64,000 bases of DNA from Silene latifolia (GCF_048544455.1 NC_133530.1:16235748-16299747), one strand, 5' to 3'; positions 42,275 to 54,385 are shown, counted from the first letter of the stretch. Numbers and translations: made by a program. Notes: generated by a model not told the origin, from the sequence alone.

Positions 42275-44797
42275 TTGGCCAAACTAAATGTAGCACATAA
42301 TTCCACACCCGACGAAGTAGTCAACTTGGTCTTCCAAGAATCACCAAAGCTAAGTAATCCTATTACTTTCTCAGACGAAGATTTGCCACCCTTTGGCGCT
42401 AGTCATAACTTGGCTCTCTACATCACCGTCATTTGCTTAAAGAAGAATGTGCCAATGACCTTGGTAGATGATGGCTCCGCAGTCAACGTCATACCCCTCA
42501 AAACGGTATACAAGTTAGGCATGAAAGAGTCGGATTGGACCCCTACCAATCAAAGTGTTCGCGCATATGATGGTACACGACGTAAGGTAGTAGGACTCGT
42601 TAACCTAACCATAGCCACAGGGCCAATTGAACGAAAGGTTAACTTCCAAATAGTGGACATTGAAGCTTCCTTCAACATACTTCTGGGAAGACCTTGGATT
42701 CACGCTTCCAAAGCGGTAACGTCCACCCTTCATCAAAAGATCAAGATCCCACTAAATGGCAAAGTGGTGACGATCACTTCGTCACCCATCAAGGCAATAA
42801 TCGAAAAGAAGCCGAATAATCAAGTCCTTGCGGATCCAGTATATGAGCTTGGGGGCTTCCAAAGCATAAGTGTCATAGAAAGTGAATTGGCACCCCTATA
42901 CTACAATACCTACTCCAACTTGGTGGTCAACCACATACTCAAATCCCATGGATACTTCCCTGGAATGCCTTTAAACCCTATCCGAAGAAACACCTTCGCA
43001 CCATACACGGAAGGCAACTCAAAAAGAATACCACTTGGACTAGGATACAAGCCCACTAAAGAGGAAGTTCTCGAAATGCTCGCTCAAGTTCAAAGCCGTA
43101 AGCACATAGGAGTCCAAATGCGACCATACTTCCCTACCCTAAATGGATACTTCGTTAGGGAAGGAAGTCAAGAACTCTTTCACGGATTTCCCGAACCTTG
43201 GCACTATCTCGAAAGGAAGCTAGCCGGAATCGAGATCTTTCACGGTTGCTACTTCATTCCTCCAGAAACGGTTCCTACCGTCAAAGCCCGTCAAGCACCT
43301 TGCTTAGACGAACAAGCCGTTAGTCTACTATTTGGAGAAGATCGATTTGTTAAAGCCGCGCAGGATGAGATCATTACCATGATACTTCAAGACGATTACT
43401 TCAACCCTACCGCGTTAATCACAGAAACTAACGCGAACCAGCAGAAAGGATGGAGAAAATCAATCAAGTGGACCAACAATCAAGGAAGACTCTTCAAACT
43501 CACCACAGGAGAAGGAGAGATGTTGAAAGGAGAACCAGAAGACGATGAATTCGAGTCAGAGTCGGAGTCAGAGTCGGAGTCTAGAGAAGTCGCTAAGGAG
43601 TCTCCTCCTGTCGTCACCCTCATTCCCTTTGTTTCTCCTAGCTTAGCTTCAAATAGTAACAGTAGTTCGGGAAATGTCCCAATAACTGTCCATTTGCCGC
43701 CACTGACCACAGATCAGATGGCTTCTTTGTTTCAGCTTTTCTCAAACTTTAATATGAATAAATCAGGTTCTGCTTACTCTTTGTGTTATCTTGAGTGCAA
43801 TTCTGTTTACGATGATACTGAGGATGACCCAGACTCAATTGAGATATCTCCCTACGTAGCCAAAGAAATACTACAGGAAGGGGAAGGGGGACCAGTAATA
43901 GAGAACACTGAACCCATCAACGTAGGAACCGAACTAGAACCCCAAGAACTTAGGATAGGGACTACCATTAGCTCTACCGAAAGGGCCGATTTCATAGACC
44001 TCCTACACGAGTTCAAAGACGTCTTCGCGTGGATTTACAAAGACATGCCAGGGATCGACAGGGATATCGCCGAACATAGAATCCCGATTAAGCCAGGTTT
44101 CAAACCTGTGAAACAGAAGCTTCGTCGAATGAGAACGGAATGGGCTCTCAAGATTAAAGAAGAAGTCGATAAGCAATTCAAAGCCGGGTTCATCAAAGTT
44201 TCCGAGTACTCTGACTGGGTAGCTAACATAGTACCTGTACCCAAAAAGGATGGGAGAATTCGTGTTTGTGTTGATTTCAGGGACTTAAACAAAGCAAGTC
44301 CTAAAGATGACTTCCCTCTACCACACATCGACATATTGGTGGACAATACCGCAGATCATGCGTTACTATCCTTCATGGATGGGTACGCGGGTTATAACCA
44401 AATCAAGATGGCCCTAGAAGACATGCATAAGACCGCCTTTGTCACTCAATGGGGAACCTATTGCTATACGGTCATGCCGTTTGGGTTAATCAACGCCGAA
44501 GCTACATATCAACGCACCGCAACCACACTCTTACATGACATGATGCACAAAGAAGTTGAGGTATACGTAGACGACATGATTGTCAAGTCCAAGGATAGAG
44601 AAGGGCATATTGCGAACCTTCGCAAATTTTTCTCAAGGCTGCGAAAGTACAACATGAGGCTCAATCCTCAGAAGTGCGCATTCGGAGTAACATCTGGCAA
44701 ACTCCTGGGATACGTCGTTAGCCAACGAGGTATAGAAATAGACCCTTCCAAGATTAAGGCTGTGATCGAAATGCCACAACCTCAAACGGAAAAATAA
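42275..44797 (+). pseudogene. Tat protease and reverse transcriptase
   Basis: 840 codons. Protease with MTLVDDGSAVNVIPLKTVYK (DDGSA in place of DSGA, a form common in this lineage). A Glu/Ser repeat (ESESESESES) lies near 43555-43580. RT with IVPVPKKDGRIRVCVDFRDL, LLSFMDGYAGYNQIKMALED and VEVYVDDMIVKSKDREGHIA (YVDD). The frame ends TEK-TAA at 44797, where the usual sequence has Glu, so a single G-to-T nonsense change cuts RT from RNase H. The start of the reported frame is arbitrary, since pol was fused to gag. Confidence 0.9.
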
Positions 44798-44818
44798 GTC
44801 AGAGGATTCCTGGGAAAA

Positions 44819-46096
44819 GTGCAATATATAAGTCGATTCATATCGAAACTCACCATGATTTGTGAACCTATCTTCAAGAAGCTCAAGAAAACGGATCACA
44901 CCATGTGGGATGATGACTGTCAAAAGGCATTTGACCGAATCAAGGAGATATTAGCTAAACCACCAGTGCTCATGCCACCCCAACGAGATCAACCTTTTGG
45001 TTTATATCTCACAGTAACCGAAACAGCCATGGGTGCCATGCTAGCTCAGACCGTAGGAAAGGAGGAAAGGGCTATCTACTACCTTAGTAAGAAGTTCTTG
45101 GTGTACGAGTGCAAATACTCACAACTCGAAAAGACATGCCTCGCTCTTGTGTGGGCAACGAAGAAGCTACGTCATTACATGCTTAGCTACTCCGTCAAAA
45201 TATACTCCAAAATGGATCCAGTCAAATACCTCTTCGAAAAACCCGTCCTCAACGGACGCCTGGCAAGATGGACTTTGATGCTCTTAGAGTTTGACCTCAA
45301 ATACGTACCTCTGAAAGTTATAAAAGGGCGCGCCGTTGCCGAATTCTTCGCAGAAAATCCCATCAATGATGCACAAACAATAGATACTTGGTCATTTCCA
45401 GACGAGGATATACTCCAAACTGATGTAGACTCCTGGGACCTTTACTTTTATGGAGCATCAAACTTAAGAGGATTTGGAATAGGAGTGTTGCTCATTTCTC
45501 CTGAAGGCGAGCATACACCAATCTCTGTCAAACTCGACTTCGAGGTGACAAACAATGCTGCAGAATACGAAGCTTGCCTCATTGGACTAAAAGTGGCAGT
45601 GAGCTTAGGCATTAAAAACCTCCGAGTACATGGGGACTCATCCCAAATCATCAATCAAGTTACGGGATCTTGGAAGATCCGAAGCGAAAGCCTAGCACCT
45701 TATCAAGCCAGAATAGACCAAGTTGCCCAATTCTTTGATCACGTGACCTATCTACACCTACCTCGGGAAGAAAATCAATTTGCAGATGCTCTCGCAAAAC
45801 TTGCATCTTTGATTAATATGCCAGATGAAATGGTGGAAATGCCTTTATGCATCGAACGACGGTCAGAACCAGCTTATGTCCACCAAATCACCGACGAAGA
45901 GGAAATCACGCAGGAACCCTGGTTCCAAGCAATCCTAAATTTCAAGCTCAACGGTACCTATCCACCGGATATGGACAAAAGGGGACAACGTGCTATACGC
46001 CTACTAGCTTCCCAATACGTTCTCATGCAAGGAGAGTTATACAAAAGAACACCTCTTGGTGTAATCCTACGTTGCCTTGATCATTCACAAGCATGA
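44819..46096 (+). pseudogene. Tat dual RNase H region
   Basis: The first RNase H, retroviral-connection type, starts with FGLYLTVTETAMGAMLAQTV and ELEKTCLALVW-like residues (LEKTCLALVWATKKLRHYM). The second, archaeal-type RNase H at about 45430-45810, reads LYFYGASNLRGFGIGVLL, NAAEYEACLIGLKVAVSLGI, LRVHGDSSQIINQV and ENQFADALAKLASL. The first catalytic Asp of the second domain (usually DGAS) is Tyr here. The frame ends in TGA at 46094-46096, another likely nonsense change before the integrase. Confidence 0.9.
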
Positions 46097-46099
46097 AAA

Positions 46100-47167
46100 G
46101 TGATGGAAGAAGTCCATGATGGAGAATGCGGTCCTCACATGAGTGGGCCCATGATGGCAAAGAAAATCACACGTTTGGGGTATTATTGGACCACAATGGA
46201 ATCCGATTGCATCAAATATGTAAGACATTGCCACAACTGCCAAATCTTCGGGAATGTACAACATGTCCCTCCTTCATTGCTTTATACGATGACATCTCCT
46301 TGGCCATTTTCTGCCTGGTGAATTGATATAATCGGGAAGATAACCCCAGCCGGAACAGGAGGTCACTGTTTCATCATAGTGGCAATCGACTATTTCACCA
46401 AATGGGTAGAAGCGGCTTCCTACACTAGTCTCACGGCTAAAAACGTGGCAAAGTTCATACAAAACAACATCATCTGTCGATATGGTTGCCCACATGAGAT
46501 CATTAGTGATAATGGATCACATTTCCAAGCTGAGACTGAGCAATTGCTAGCCAAGTACAAAATTAGGCATCACCACTCTTCGCCATATAGACCAAAGACT
46601 AATGGCGCGGTAGAGGCAGCAAACAAGAACGTTGTCACGATTCTCAAGAAAATGATTGACAACTATCGAGATTGGCCAAGCAAGATACCCTTTGCTTTGT
46701 GGGGATATCGCACATCTGTTAGGACGCCCACTGGGGCCAACCCTTTCTATTTGACCTACGGCATGGAAGCTGTACAGCCAGTCGAGTTAGAAATACCATC
46801 CTTGCGTATCTTACTCGAAAGTCAAATCCCGGAAGCCGACTGGAAGAGGGATAGATATGAAGAATTCATCCTCATGGATGAACGTAGGCTACGCGCCTTG
46901 CATAATGTCCAAACATATCGAGCACGTATCAAACGAGCTTTCAACAAAAGGGTTAAGCCAAGAAACATCAAGGAAGGAGACTTAGTACTCAAGTCGGTTA
47001 GAGCTCTTTTACCTGTCGATCCACGGGGAAAATTCAAACCTAATTGGGCCGGACCATTTCTAGTCAAGTCCATACTTCCAGGGGGTGCGGTTAGAATCAC
47101 AGACCTAGATGGGAATGAATTTGCCAACCCGACAAACCTTGACCAACTAAAGCGGTATTATGCCTAG
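46100..47167 (+). pseudogene. Tat integrase, one internal stop
   Basis: HHCC finger (HDGECGPHMS, then CIKYVRHCHNCQIFG), a TGA at 46319-46321, then the DDE core: IVAIDYFTKWVEAASYTSLT, IISDNGSHFQAETEQLLAKY and HHSSPYRPKTNGAVEAANKN (catalytic D, D, E). The C-terminal GPF-type module is KFKPNWAGPFLVKSILPGGA. No chromodomain. The frame ends TAG at 47165-47167, which closes pol. Confidence 0.9.
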
Positions 47168-47709
47168 AATAGGAACAAAAACGCGGCTCGCGTAACCTCA
47201 CGTGTCGCTCTTGTGGCACTAAATAAACGGCCCCTGGCCAAGCTGAAATAAGCTAATGTCATTCTGCTCTTGCATTTTGACAAATTTGTCATCCTCATAT
47301 CATCGAATAAACTAAACTGCACCTTCAGAGTAAGCAAAAGCTCATGCTTATTCTCTAAAGTTCATTACAAGCTCTTGCTTAGAACAATTATTCTTTTACA
47401 TTTACTCGAACTACGCGCAGGGGTTTGATTTCACTTTTCTAAATGAATACGTAGGCAATCCTTCACGGGAAACAACCCATTTTATTTTAAAATGTAAATA
47501 GAAAGACATTTGCATTGCATTTGGAATTCGACAAGAATAATAAATAGAAAATCACAACGGTTTCATAACCAATTAACCTTTTTTATTTCATTCATTTTTT
47601 TTAATAATAATACGCTACATAATAAAAATAAAAATAGGCTAGGATTCTAAAAACCCCACCTTTTTATTACAACGATAATAATAATAATAAATAATAATAA
47701 AGACTTGGG
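47168..47709. other. Region between pol and antisense gene 1
   Basis: AT-rich, with an (AAT)n run near 47680-47700. No coding frame. It would hold the 3' ends of both the sense pol transcript and antisense gene 1. Confidence 0.5.
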
Positions 47710-49226
47710 CTATTCCTCCATTTTCCCCTTGCCCTTGTCATTCTTGTCATATTTCTTGTCACGACCTCGAGCCGGACGCTCTTGCGCCACTTCAGACCTA
47801 ATCACCAACGGTCTTTCTCGGGGCCTAACTTTCCCATTCTTGTCAATCACTTTATCCACGACAGGAGAGGTCTTCGGTTTCTTCGAAGGATGAACAACTC
47901 GAAACCCGGCTTCCTCCTCTCCCTCAGTCAGATGATTCTTTTTCTCCTTTTCCACCTCGCGCACCTTGTAGTCAACAGGCTCGCGCTTCCTCAATCTCTC
48001 GCGCTCTTCCGGAGTAGTATCTTTCCTCCATCGCAGATAAGAATCCGACACCCATAAAGCATTAGCAGAAGAGTTCAAGAACCATACATTTCTTTGGGCC
48101 CATTTAATGGCCCACTCCCTTCGGCTCTCAGTAGTAAGCGCCACGGCTATTTGCGGGACAGTGTCAAGCTTCGGGATTGTCTGCTTTAGTCCAACCTGTC
48201 TCATCAGCCTCTCCGGGAAGATGCATACCATGAATTCCAAGCCAGGAATGCGCACAGATCGAGTAGGATCCAAGGAAGACACTCCAGTGACGGATTTGAG
48301 GTGCCACCATGGTACAATCCACCTAATCAAGGGGCCATCATCACTCTTCAATTTGTTCTCCCAATAATTGCAAACTCGAGTGAAGTCCACCATGTAAAGC
48401 CTGGTCCTCATTGCGATCGAACGAGCGTGATAAGAAGGAACATGAACTGGGGGCTCGATCAATCGCAGACGCTCCATAAGACACACCTACCAAAAGCGGG
48501 TATTAGAACGAGAAAACAAAAAAAACAAAAAAAACAAAAAAAAAACGAAAAAAAACGAAAAAAAAAAAAGAGAAAAGAAATGTGTTCTTTTACCTGCAGA
48601 ATAATGGGACTTCCCAAGTACGTTAGGTCGCGATTGGCTTTCTTATTATCCAAGCCCAATAGGATCTCTCCTAAGCATAAACAAGCTGGGCTCCTGCGCA
48701 GCGCCATTTGCTCAACTAGGCCCAGGAGACGAGGATCACCTCTCAAGTCTTCATCAACATGCCCTTGAAGGACATATACATGCAACAAACAAAACCCAAA
48801 TGCCCTTCGCCTAGCAACATAAGAAACGGTGGGGTCGGCCCTGTTAATGAATCGGTCAATGAAGTCCAACATTCGCACTCCCTTCGAGGTCACTAAACGG
48901 TCCACATCAATCCGAGTCAATCCAAGCAAGTCTCTAAATTTGCTCTTATACCCTTGCGAAGTAGAAGAAATGGCAGGGAAGTGTTCTGGGTCCCACCCAC
49001 CGATCGCAGCAATTTCTTCAGGAAACAGGCAAATGTTGCCTCCAGGGAAAGCAAAAACATGATAATTCGGGTCCCAGTAATCAAGACAAGCATCTAAGAA
49101 TGGTTTGACGACCTTGATAAGCTTCAAACTCAACAATGATCCAAGATTATAGGCGCCCATGTCGTGTTTCTCCATATTGGAAAACTCGTTGGTCCACTCC
49201 TTTAGACGAATCTCCAAAGTATTCAT
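47710..49226 (-). CDS. Antisense gene 1 of the Tat element: two exons, 469 aa, plant mobile-domain-like
   Basis: Minus-strand exons 49226-48594 (211 codons) and 48486-47710 (258 codons plus stop), joined across a 107-bp intron with GT and AG ends and a long pyrimidine tract; both exons keep frame and contain no stops. Features: FPGGNICLFPEEIAAIGGWD (the Phe/Gly-x-E-evaaiG style of plant mobile/DUF7745-like domains), RRAFGFCLLHVYVLQG, RSPACLCLGEILLGLD and a very basic C-terminus (KKPKTSPVVDKVIDKNGKVR). A TATA box lies 85 bp upstream. Function unknown; such domains occur in host silencing-related and transposon proteins. It opposes pol on the other strand. Confidence 0.75.
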
Positions 49227-49310
49227 GATGAGTGATTATATTGAGAATTTTATGTAATAAGACGAAGAAGAGACGGAAGAATTGTGTGAATAAAACCACT
49301 ATCGACGTCT

Positions 49311-49320
49311 CTATTTATAC
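49311..49320 (-). promoter_or_regulatory. TATA box of antisense gene 1
   Basis: Minus-strand GTATAAATAG in the context TTAGTATAAATAGAGAC, about 85 bp before the ATG at 49226. It matches the TATA context in the element's own LTR (TTAGTATAAATAGGAG) and, like it, has a hairpin module close upstream (49356-49432). Confidence 0.6.
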
Positions 49321-49355
49321 TAAACTCTGTTTCCTAAAATCTGCCAGAGCAGACA

Positions 49356-49432
49356 CACCTGGGAACAGGCGCAGCACCTGCTGCGCCTCTTCAAAGGGAC
49401 GCAGATCATGCTGCGCCTCTTCCTCAGCAAGG
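49356..49432 (+). repeat. Two-hairpin module D, upstream of antisense gene 1
   Basis: CACCTGGGAACAGGCGCAGC, ACCTGCTGCGCCTCTTC, AAAGGGACGCAG, ATCATGCTGCGCCTCTTCC. On the minus strand it sits about 36 bp upstream of the TATA box of antisense gene 1. Confidence 0.75.
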
Positions 49433-50117
49433 TTTCTGTGATTTTCCGCGTTGGATCCTTCCTAAATTCCCTGGCGAATAATTTCCTATTCCTACGGGTT
49501 ATTATTTTGGTAAATACGTGGAAATTGCCATATTTCGTATTTCCTAAATCCGCGGGCACGCATTTCGAGGCAATATCAGCATTCTCGTCATTTTAACACA
49601 CTTGTATATTTTCATTTTAGGAAATAATTTTTATTTTAATGTAATTTATTTCAAAACTTATATATTTCATTTATATATTTCTTTTATTTCTTTTTTAATC
49701 ATTTCATTTCTAACTTATAGGTTTCTATTTTTTTTAGGGGTAACCCTCCCTACCGTCCGGTCATTTTCGGCTTTCTAGGATTTTTTGCATTTTCTCTTGC
49801 ATTTTTGCATTCTTTTGAGTCATTCATTTTGCGCTAATTTAGGCCATATGTATATACAAATGTATGTTCTACGTGATTTCTATGTAAATTTCGGCAGCAT
49901 GACGGCATAAACCGTCATCTACCAAACCTGTTCAAGCTAATCTGCAGATACAAGCAACGCAACCCAGCAGCAAAGGCACTCAGGCCATCATATATACAAC
50001 CAAAAAAGAGAAATGTACACCAAACTGGGGGCTCGAGCCCCAAGCAAAGTCCAAATGTCCAAAATGAAGTTCCAAAAATGTACAAATGTGCAAGAAACAA
50101 ACAACGACAAAGCAAAA
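49433..50117. other. Spacer between the two antisense genes
   Basis: AT-rich in the left half, with no supportable gene. The right end includes the 3' side of antisense gene 2 on minus. Confidence 0.5.
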
Positions 50118-52679
50118 CTACTGCCGGTCGCCCTCTAGCTCCGCAACCCTTGCCGCGAGAGCAGCAACCTCGGCGTCACGAACCTCGAGCTCCCTCAGCA
50201 AGCGAGCTGTCTCCTCCCGAGACTGGGCCAACTCTCGCTCCAGCTCACGATCCCCCTGCAAACAACAAAATTGGCTCTTGTCAATCATTTCAAGCGATTA
50301 CAAGAAAAGTCGGAAAATCAAAATTCAAAAATGAAATAAACACAAGGTTCATACCTGACGACCTCGACCGCCGACAAGTGCCTCGACGGCAGTAGCTCGC
50401 AGCCGGTTGGCCACCCTCCATAACGCCACGAACCGAGACGGCGCGACCTGCATTTTCAAAAAGAAGTTCTCAATAATTGAATAAGTTCATTCAAATGTGT
50501 TCTTACACAAAAATCATGCAAATTAGAGGCTCACCCTCCGAATCAGATGCTGCCAATCGTCCAAACCAGCATCCGTCACAGCCACGTCAAAGTCACGCAA
50601 CTCGGAGATCGTCGTCCTCCCGGTCGCGTCAGTGTACTCGAGGGTCTCGGGGTACTCTGGGGGCTCGATGCCCGCCACCTCAACCTCCTGCAAAGACAAA
50701 GGATTCCCATTAATCGATGACCATTCATCATGCTTTCGAAGTGGTCATAAGGAGAGTAAGATGCTCACCACAACCGGCCAGTACGCCAATCTCCCGTAGA
50801 GGAACGCCGAGTAGTCCTCACCAGGAAGCAGGAGGGCGTCACCACCAACGCCAGCCAACTCAGCCTCCCTCTCAGCCTCAGAAGCCTCTCTGAACATCGT
50901 CCTAGGAGGATTGATGGGAACCGTCAAGATATCCCGAGAGCACTGACGAGTCAAGCGCTCGCCCAAGTACCACACAGGACCCATCGACGTCCTCAACAGC
51001 AGCCGGCTCGAGCTCCTAGATCGAAGGACCTCAGCCACAAAAAAGAGGCGCTCCGGCGTACTCTGCCCAAGGCCTGGGCACCCACTGGGACAAGACAAAC
51101 AAGGAATCATTCTTATGATCGGTTAAAAAGCAATCAAGAAGCAAAATGAATATAAGTGAGATGCTCACGCTGTCGAGCTGAAGAGCGTTCACGTCCCGCC
51201 GGTAAACACCGTGAGAGGAACGCTTGCTCCTCGTCCGGCACATCACCCAATCCCTCACAACGGGATAGGCCTTCTCCAGCGGCTCCGTCCTCTTGGGCGA
51301 GAGGCTCGGAAAGTAGGAGTACACCCACGCCTGTGAAGCAAGATAGTCAATAACGATCTTTCGTAACTTGATAAGGAAAAGAATTGATTTTAGTCTAAAT
51401 GAAGGTTCATACCTCCAGCAGTAGTCCAGGGCCGACAGCACCAGGAGAAGTCCCCTTCTCCATCAACTCCGAACGAACCATGGCCCTCATGAAGCGGATG
51501 AGGACCGCAAAACCAGCAGTGACCCAGTCCCAACGCCCTAGGGAGCTCAGGTCAGAAAGAAAGGGAAGAAGCTTCGTCGACAGCCTCTCTCCCTTGTCTC
51601 CGAGGTAGATCGAAAACAGAAACCACCAAAGCCACAAACGAGCCCTCTGCTCAGCTGTACAAGGAGGAGGAGCCGTCTCTATCCCACCAATCACCACCAG
51701 CACCGGGGTCTTCCCCGCAAAGTAGTCTCGGACATAGGAACTGGGTACCAAACCAGGCACTGTAACAGCCTTCGGCGACAAGTTCCAGCCGATCAACCTC
51801 CTAGCCTCGACCGAGTCCACCCTCATGGCAGCCTCCGGCCACTCCACAGCCTCAGTCCCACACGGGAGACCAGAAATCATGCCGTACTCCTCCAACGTGA
51901 CTTCCACCTCACCAAAAGGCATGTGAAAAGTGGAAGTCGTATCCCAGAATCGGTCCAAGAAAGCGCGGACCAGGCTAAGGTTAACCCGCAACTTCCTCTT
52001 CGCGATATCCCTCCAAGCCTGCACCAAGGCACCAAAAGCTCCACTCTCGATCATGGCGCACTCCTCCGCCGACAGCCTCTCGTAACACTCCATCGCCGTC
52101 GTGTAACCCGAGAATGACCTGATGTTCCCGGCCACCTATTGTGATTTGAAACAAAAAACTATCTTTAGTTTTGAATGAAAGTCGGATAAGATATGAGCAA
52201 ATGAAATGAATGAAAGAAGGTGATTTGATGGTTAATGAATTCAAGATTACCAAACTCTTCACCGTCCTGTAGGACAGGTGACCCTCCGGAGCCCAAAGCA
52301 AGTGCCTGCTGTCCCAGGTCTCAGCCCACACGGGTGCTCCCCTCAGCTGACGACCTCCTCGCCCAACGTTGGCCCGCCTCGGGGCCTCCTCCTCCTAAGC
52401 AGCCTCCTCCTCGTGGACCTCGTCCCCAGCAGCCATCACCGCAGCGGTGAAAGCCTCCTCCAAAGCCTCCTCGATAACACGAGAAGGGTCTACAACGATG
52501 TCTATCTCCATGGGAGCCCTCCCAGAAGTAGAAGCCTCGTCACCTGCAACGTTAAAGTAATTGTAGGCCGCGTTACGTGACGACGAGCCTTGGTTAAGGG
52601 ATTTTCGAGCCTTCGGAAGCCCTGAAATCGCTCTTTTCTCGCCATCTTTGGCCGCATTCTCACAAACCCGATCACTCAT
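50118..52679 (-). pseudogene. Antisense gene 2 of the Tat element: seven-exon plant-mobile-domain (MAIN-like) protein
   Basis: Minus exons: 52679-52251, 52135-51413, 51330-51169, 51084-50769, 50687-50535, 50447-50355, 50255-50118 (TAG). All introns have GT and AG ends; six of the seven exons are whole numbers of codons, about 670 codons in all. Domain landmarks: VRAFLDRFWDTTSTFHMPFG with EVTLEEYGMISGLP, FLFSIYLGDKGERLSTKLLP, RWDWVTAGFAVLIRFMRAMV and VWYLGERLTRQ, as in plant mobile domain proteins. The last exon predicts a coiled coil (RELEVRDAEVAALAARVAEL). Two lesions: TAG at 52397-52395 (codon 95) and a 1-nt excess in an A/T run at 51039-51044, which makes exon 4 316 nt. Probably a captured host gene, now decaying. 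Confidence 0.75.
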
Positions 52680-53288
52680 GTGGTAATTAGGGTCAAGTCA
52701 AGCCTAAGTTGATGCCTAGTCATGGGTTCGAGTCGAAATTTCGGCAGCATTTCGTTATAATGGCGATTATGCCCTAGGAAAGTGTCCTGAAAAAACCGTC
52801 ACAAACCAAAATTCCGAGATGGGAGGAAGTTTACCCATCATCCTGGGATCCCAAATATCAAGTTTCATCGCAAATGGGCAATCCTAAGGCCATTTTCGAA
52901 GCAATTTACGGTTTAGCTGTGAAACCGTCTCAATTTCACTAAAATGCTCAAAACTTAACGAAAATTCGAAACAAATACATGATTATGATCCTTATATTAC
53001 CAATTAGCCATTTGCAAGGTCAATTTTACAAGGCAAATTCATTTGAGAGAAAAGCCCCAAATGTTCGACACTTTAGGGTTGAAAACCCTTAATTTTGTCG
53101 ATCAAATTCATCCATTATTGAAGATTAATGCAAGAATGATATACATACCTCGATTAGTCATGATGAATGCAAGCTTTTGGATCAAATTTTGGCGGAAGTG
53201 GTTAAGATTTGAGAGAGGAATTGAGTAATTTGTATTTCGAAACAAATGAATTGAACCCTCTGTTTATCGCGTTTTTACGCAGAAAAGA
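52680..53288. other. Upstream region of antisense gene 2
   Basis: Noncoding on both strands as far as I can tell. Probably the promoter and leader of antisense gene 2 on minus. A TATA-like GCGATAAACAG lies near 53262-53272, next to TCTTTTCTGCGTA, a phrase also found next to the LTR module. Confidence 0.4.
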
Positions 53289-53365
53289 CACCTCCAGGAA
53301 TAGACGCAGCAGGCGCTGCGCCTTTTCCAAGAGACGTAGCTCTTGCTGCGCCTCTTCTTGAGGTT
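53289..53365 (+). repeat. Two-hairpin module E, upstream of antisense gene 2
   Basis: CACCTCCAGGAATAGACGCA, GCAGGCGCTGCGCCTTTTCC, AAGAGACGTAG, CTCTTGCTGCGCCTCTTC. Beside it on minus is TCTTTTCTGCGTA, also found beside module A in the LTRs. Confidence 0.75.
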
Positions 53366-53504
53366 CCCTTCATACGAGTTTTCAAAAATTCGTTATTTGT
53401 GGGCCCATCTTTGGTGCGCCTCTTCCGCGATGCCAGTTTGTCTTTTTTGGTCCGTTTGACGATTATCTTTCGTTCAGACCCGCATTTCTAAGCTGACTGC
53501 AGAC

Positions 53505-54385
53505 TATTATACGTTATTTATCGCTTCCAAGACTTTGCTTGTCACAACGAGCGGGTATTCCTTCACAGGTGTTTCGACACACCTTCATTATATGCCCCCA
53601 GCGAGAGTAAGCGGACAGACAATCCCTCTCGAGACATGGAGATAGATTCCCGGTTATGCCCCCAGCGAGAGTAAGCGGACAGACAATCCCTCTCGAGACA
53701 TGGAGATAAGTTCCTGACAAGATTTCCCAACACGAGAGTTCGCGACATGCAATCGTCCCTCTCAAGTTCCTCCGAAGTTTGTTTGAAGACGACCCAAGCA
53801 GATTTCTCCCAGCAGTTCCCGCCTGTGTCCTGCTACTCACAACATTTCTTATTTTCCCCACGGAGTCCGATAAAGGTGTCGCTCTCTCGAAGTTCCCATA
53901 CCAGCCGTCCTTTTAGGTTCATACGCCTAGCTCTTTAAGTTCCCAAACTCCCTTTAGGATCACATCCTTTAGGATCGCTTTTCTTTAGAATTCTTACCTT
54001 AGTTGAACTTTTATTTGGCCTCCTTCCCATTGATGATTTCCTTTAGGGCCCCACACCCTAGCACCAATCCTTATTTATCTTTTAGGTCTTACCCTTAGCT
54101 CCTACGCTTACCCTTAGCTCCTATGCACCTCCGGAAGCATCTCGAGAAGAATTCTCAGGTATGGTCTCTTCTTATGGCTGGCGAGCCTCCTTACGTAGTC
54201 TAATGGACTTTAAACGACGCTCCCCGACAGTCGACAGACTCTAAAATGTTCCCGACGACAGGTCCTTGGCTCAGACCCCTTGAGCCGCCTCGCATCCCCA
54301 TAGTCGTCAGGTTGTAATCTTCGATTGACCTGATGGCTATACTTTGACTTTCGCCTTGTCCAAGCCTCAGTCAAAGTGGGGGCTC
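53505..54385 (+). other. Tat 3' untranslated region before the 3' LTR
   Basis: Noncoding. Holds the tandem duplication at 53590-53708, a run of diverged cctttagga/tcttacccttagctcc phrases (53945-54125), and a polypurine tract (AAAGTGGGGGCTC, 54373-54385) that primes plus-strand DNA. Confidence 0.6.
53590..53708 (+). repeat. Tandem duplication, two copies of about 55 bp (period about 64 bp)
   Basis: tatgcccccagcgagagtaa...ctcgagacatggagata occurs at 53591-53645 and at 53655-53708 without visible change. It lies just upstream of the polypurine tract region. Confidence 0.85.

Noticed and set aside
48301..48768. A plus-strand open frame rich in Lys near 48500
   Set aside because: It runs through the A-rich strand of the antisense gene intron; the Lys run is the complement of a pyrimidine tract.
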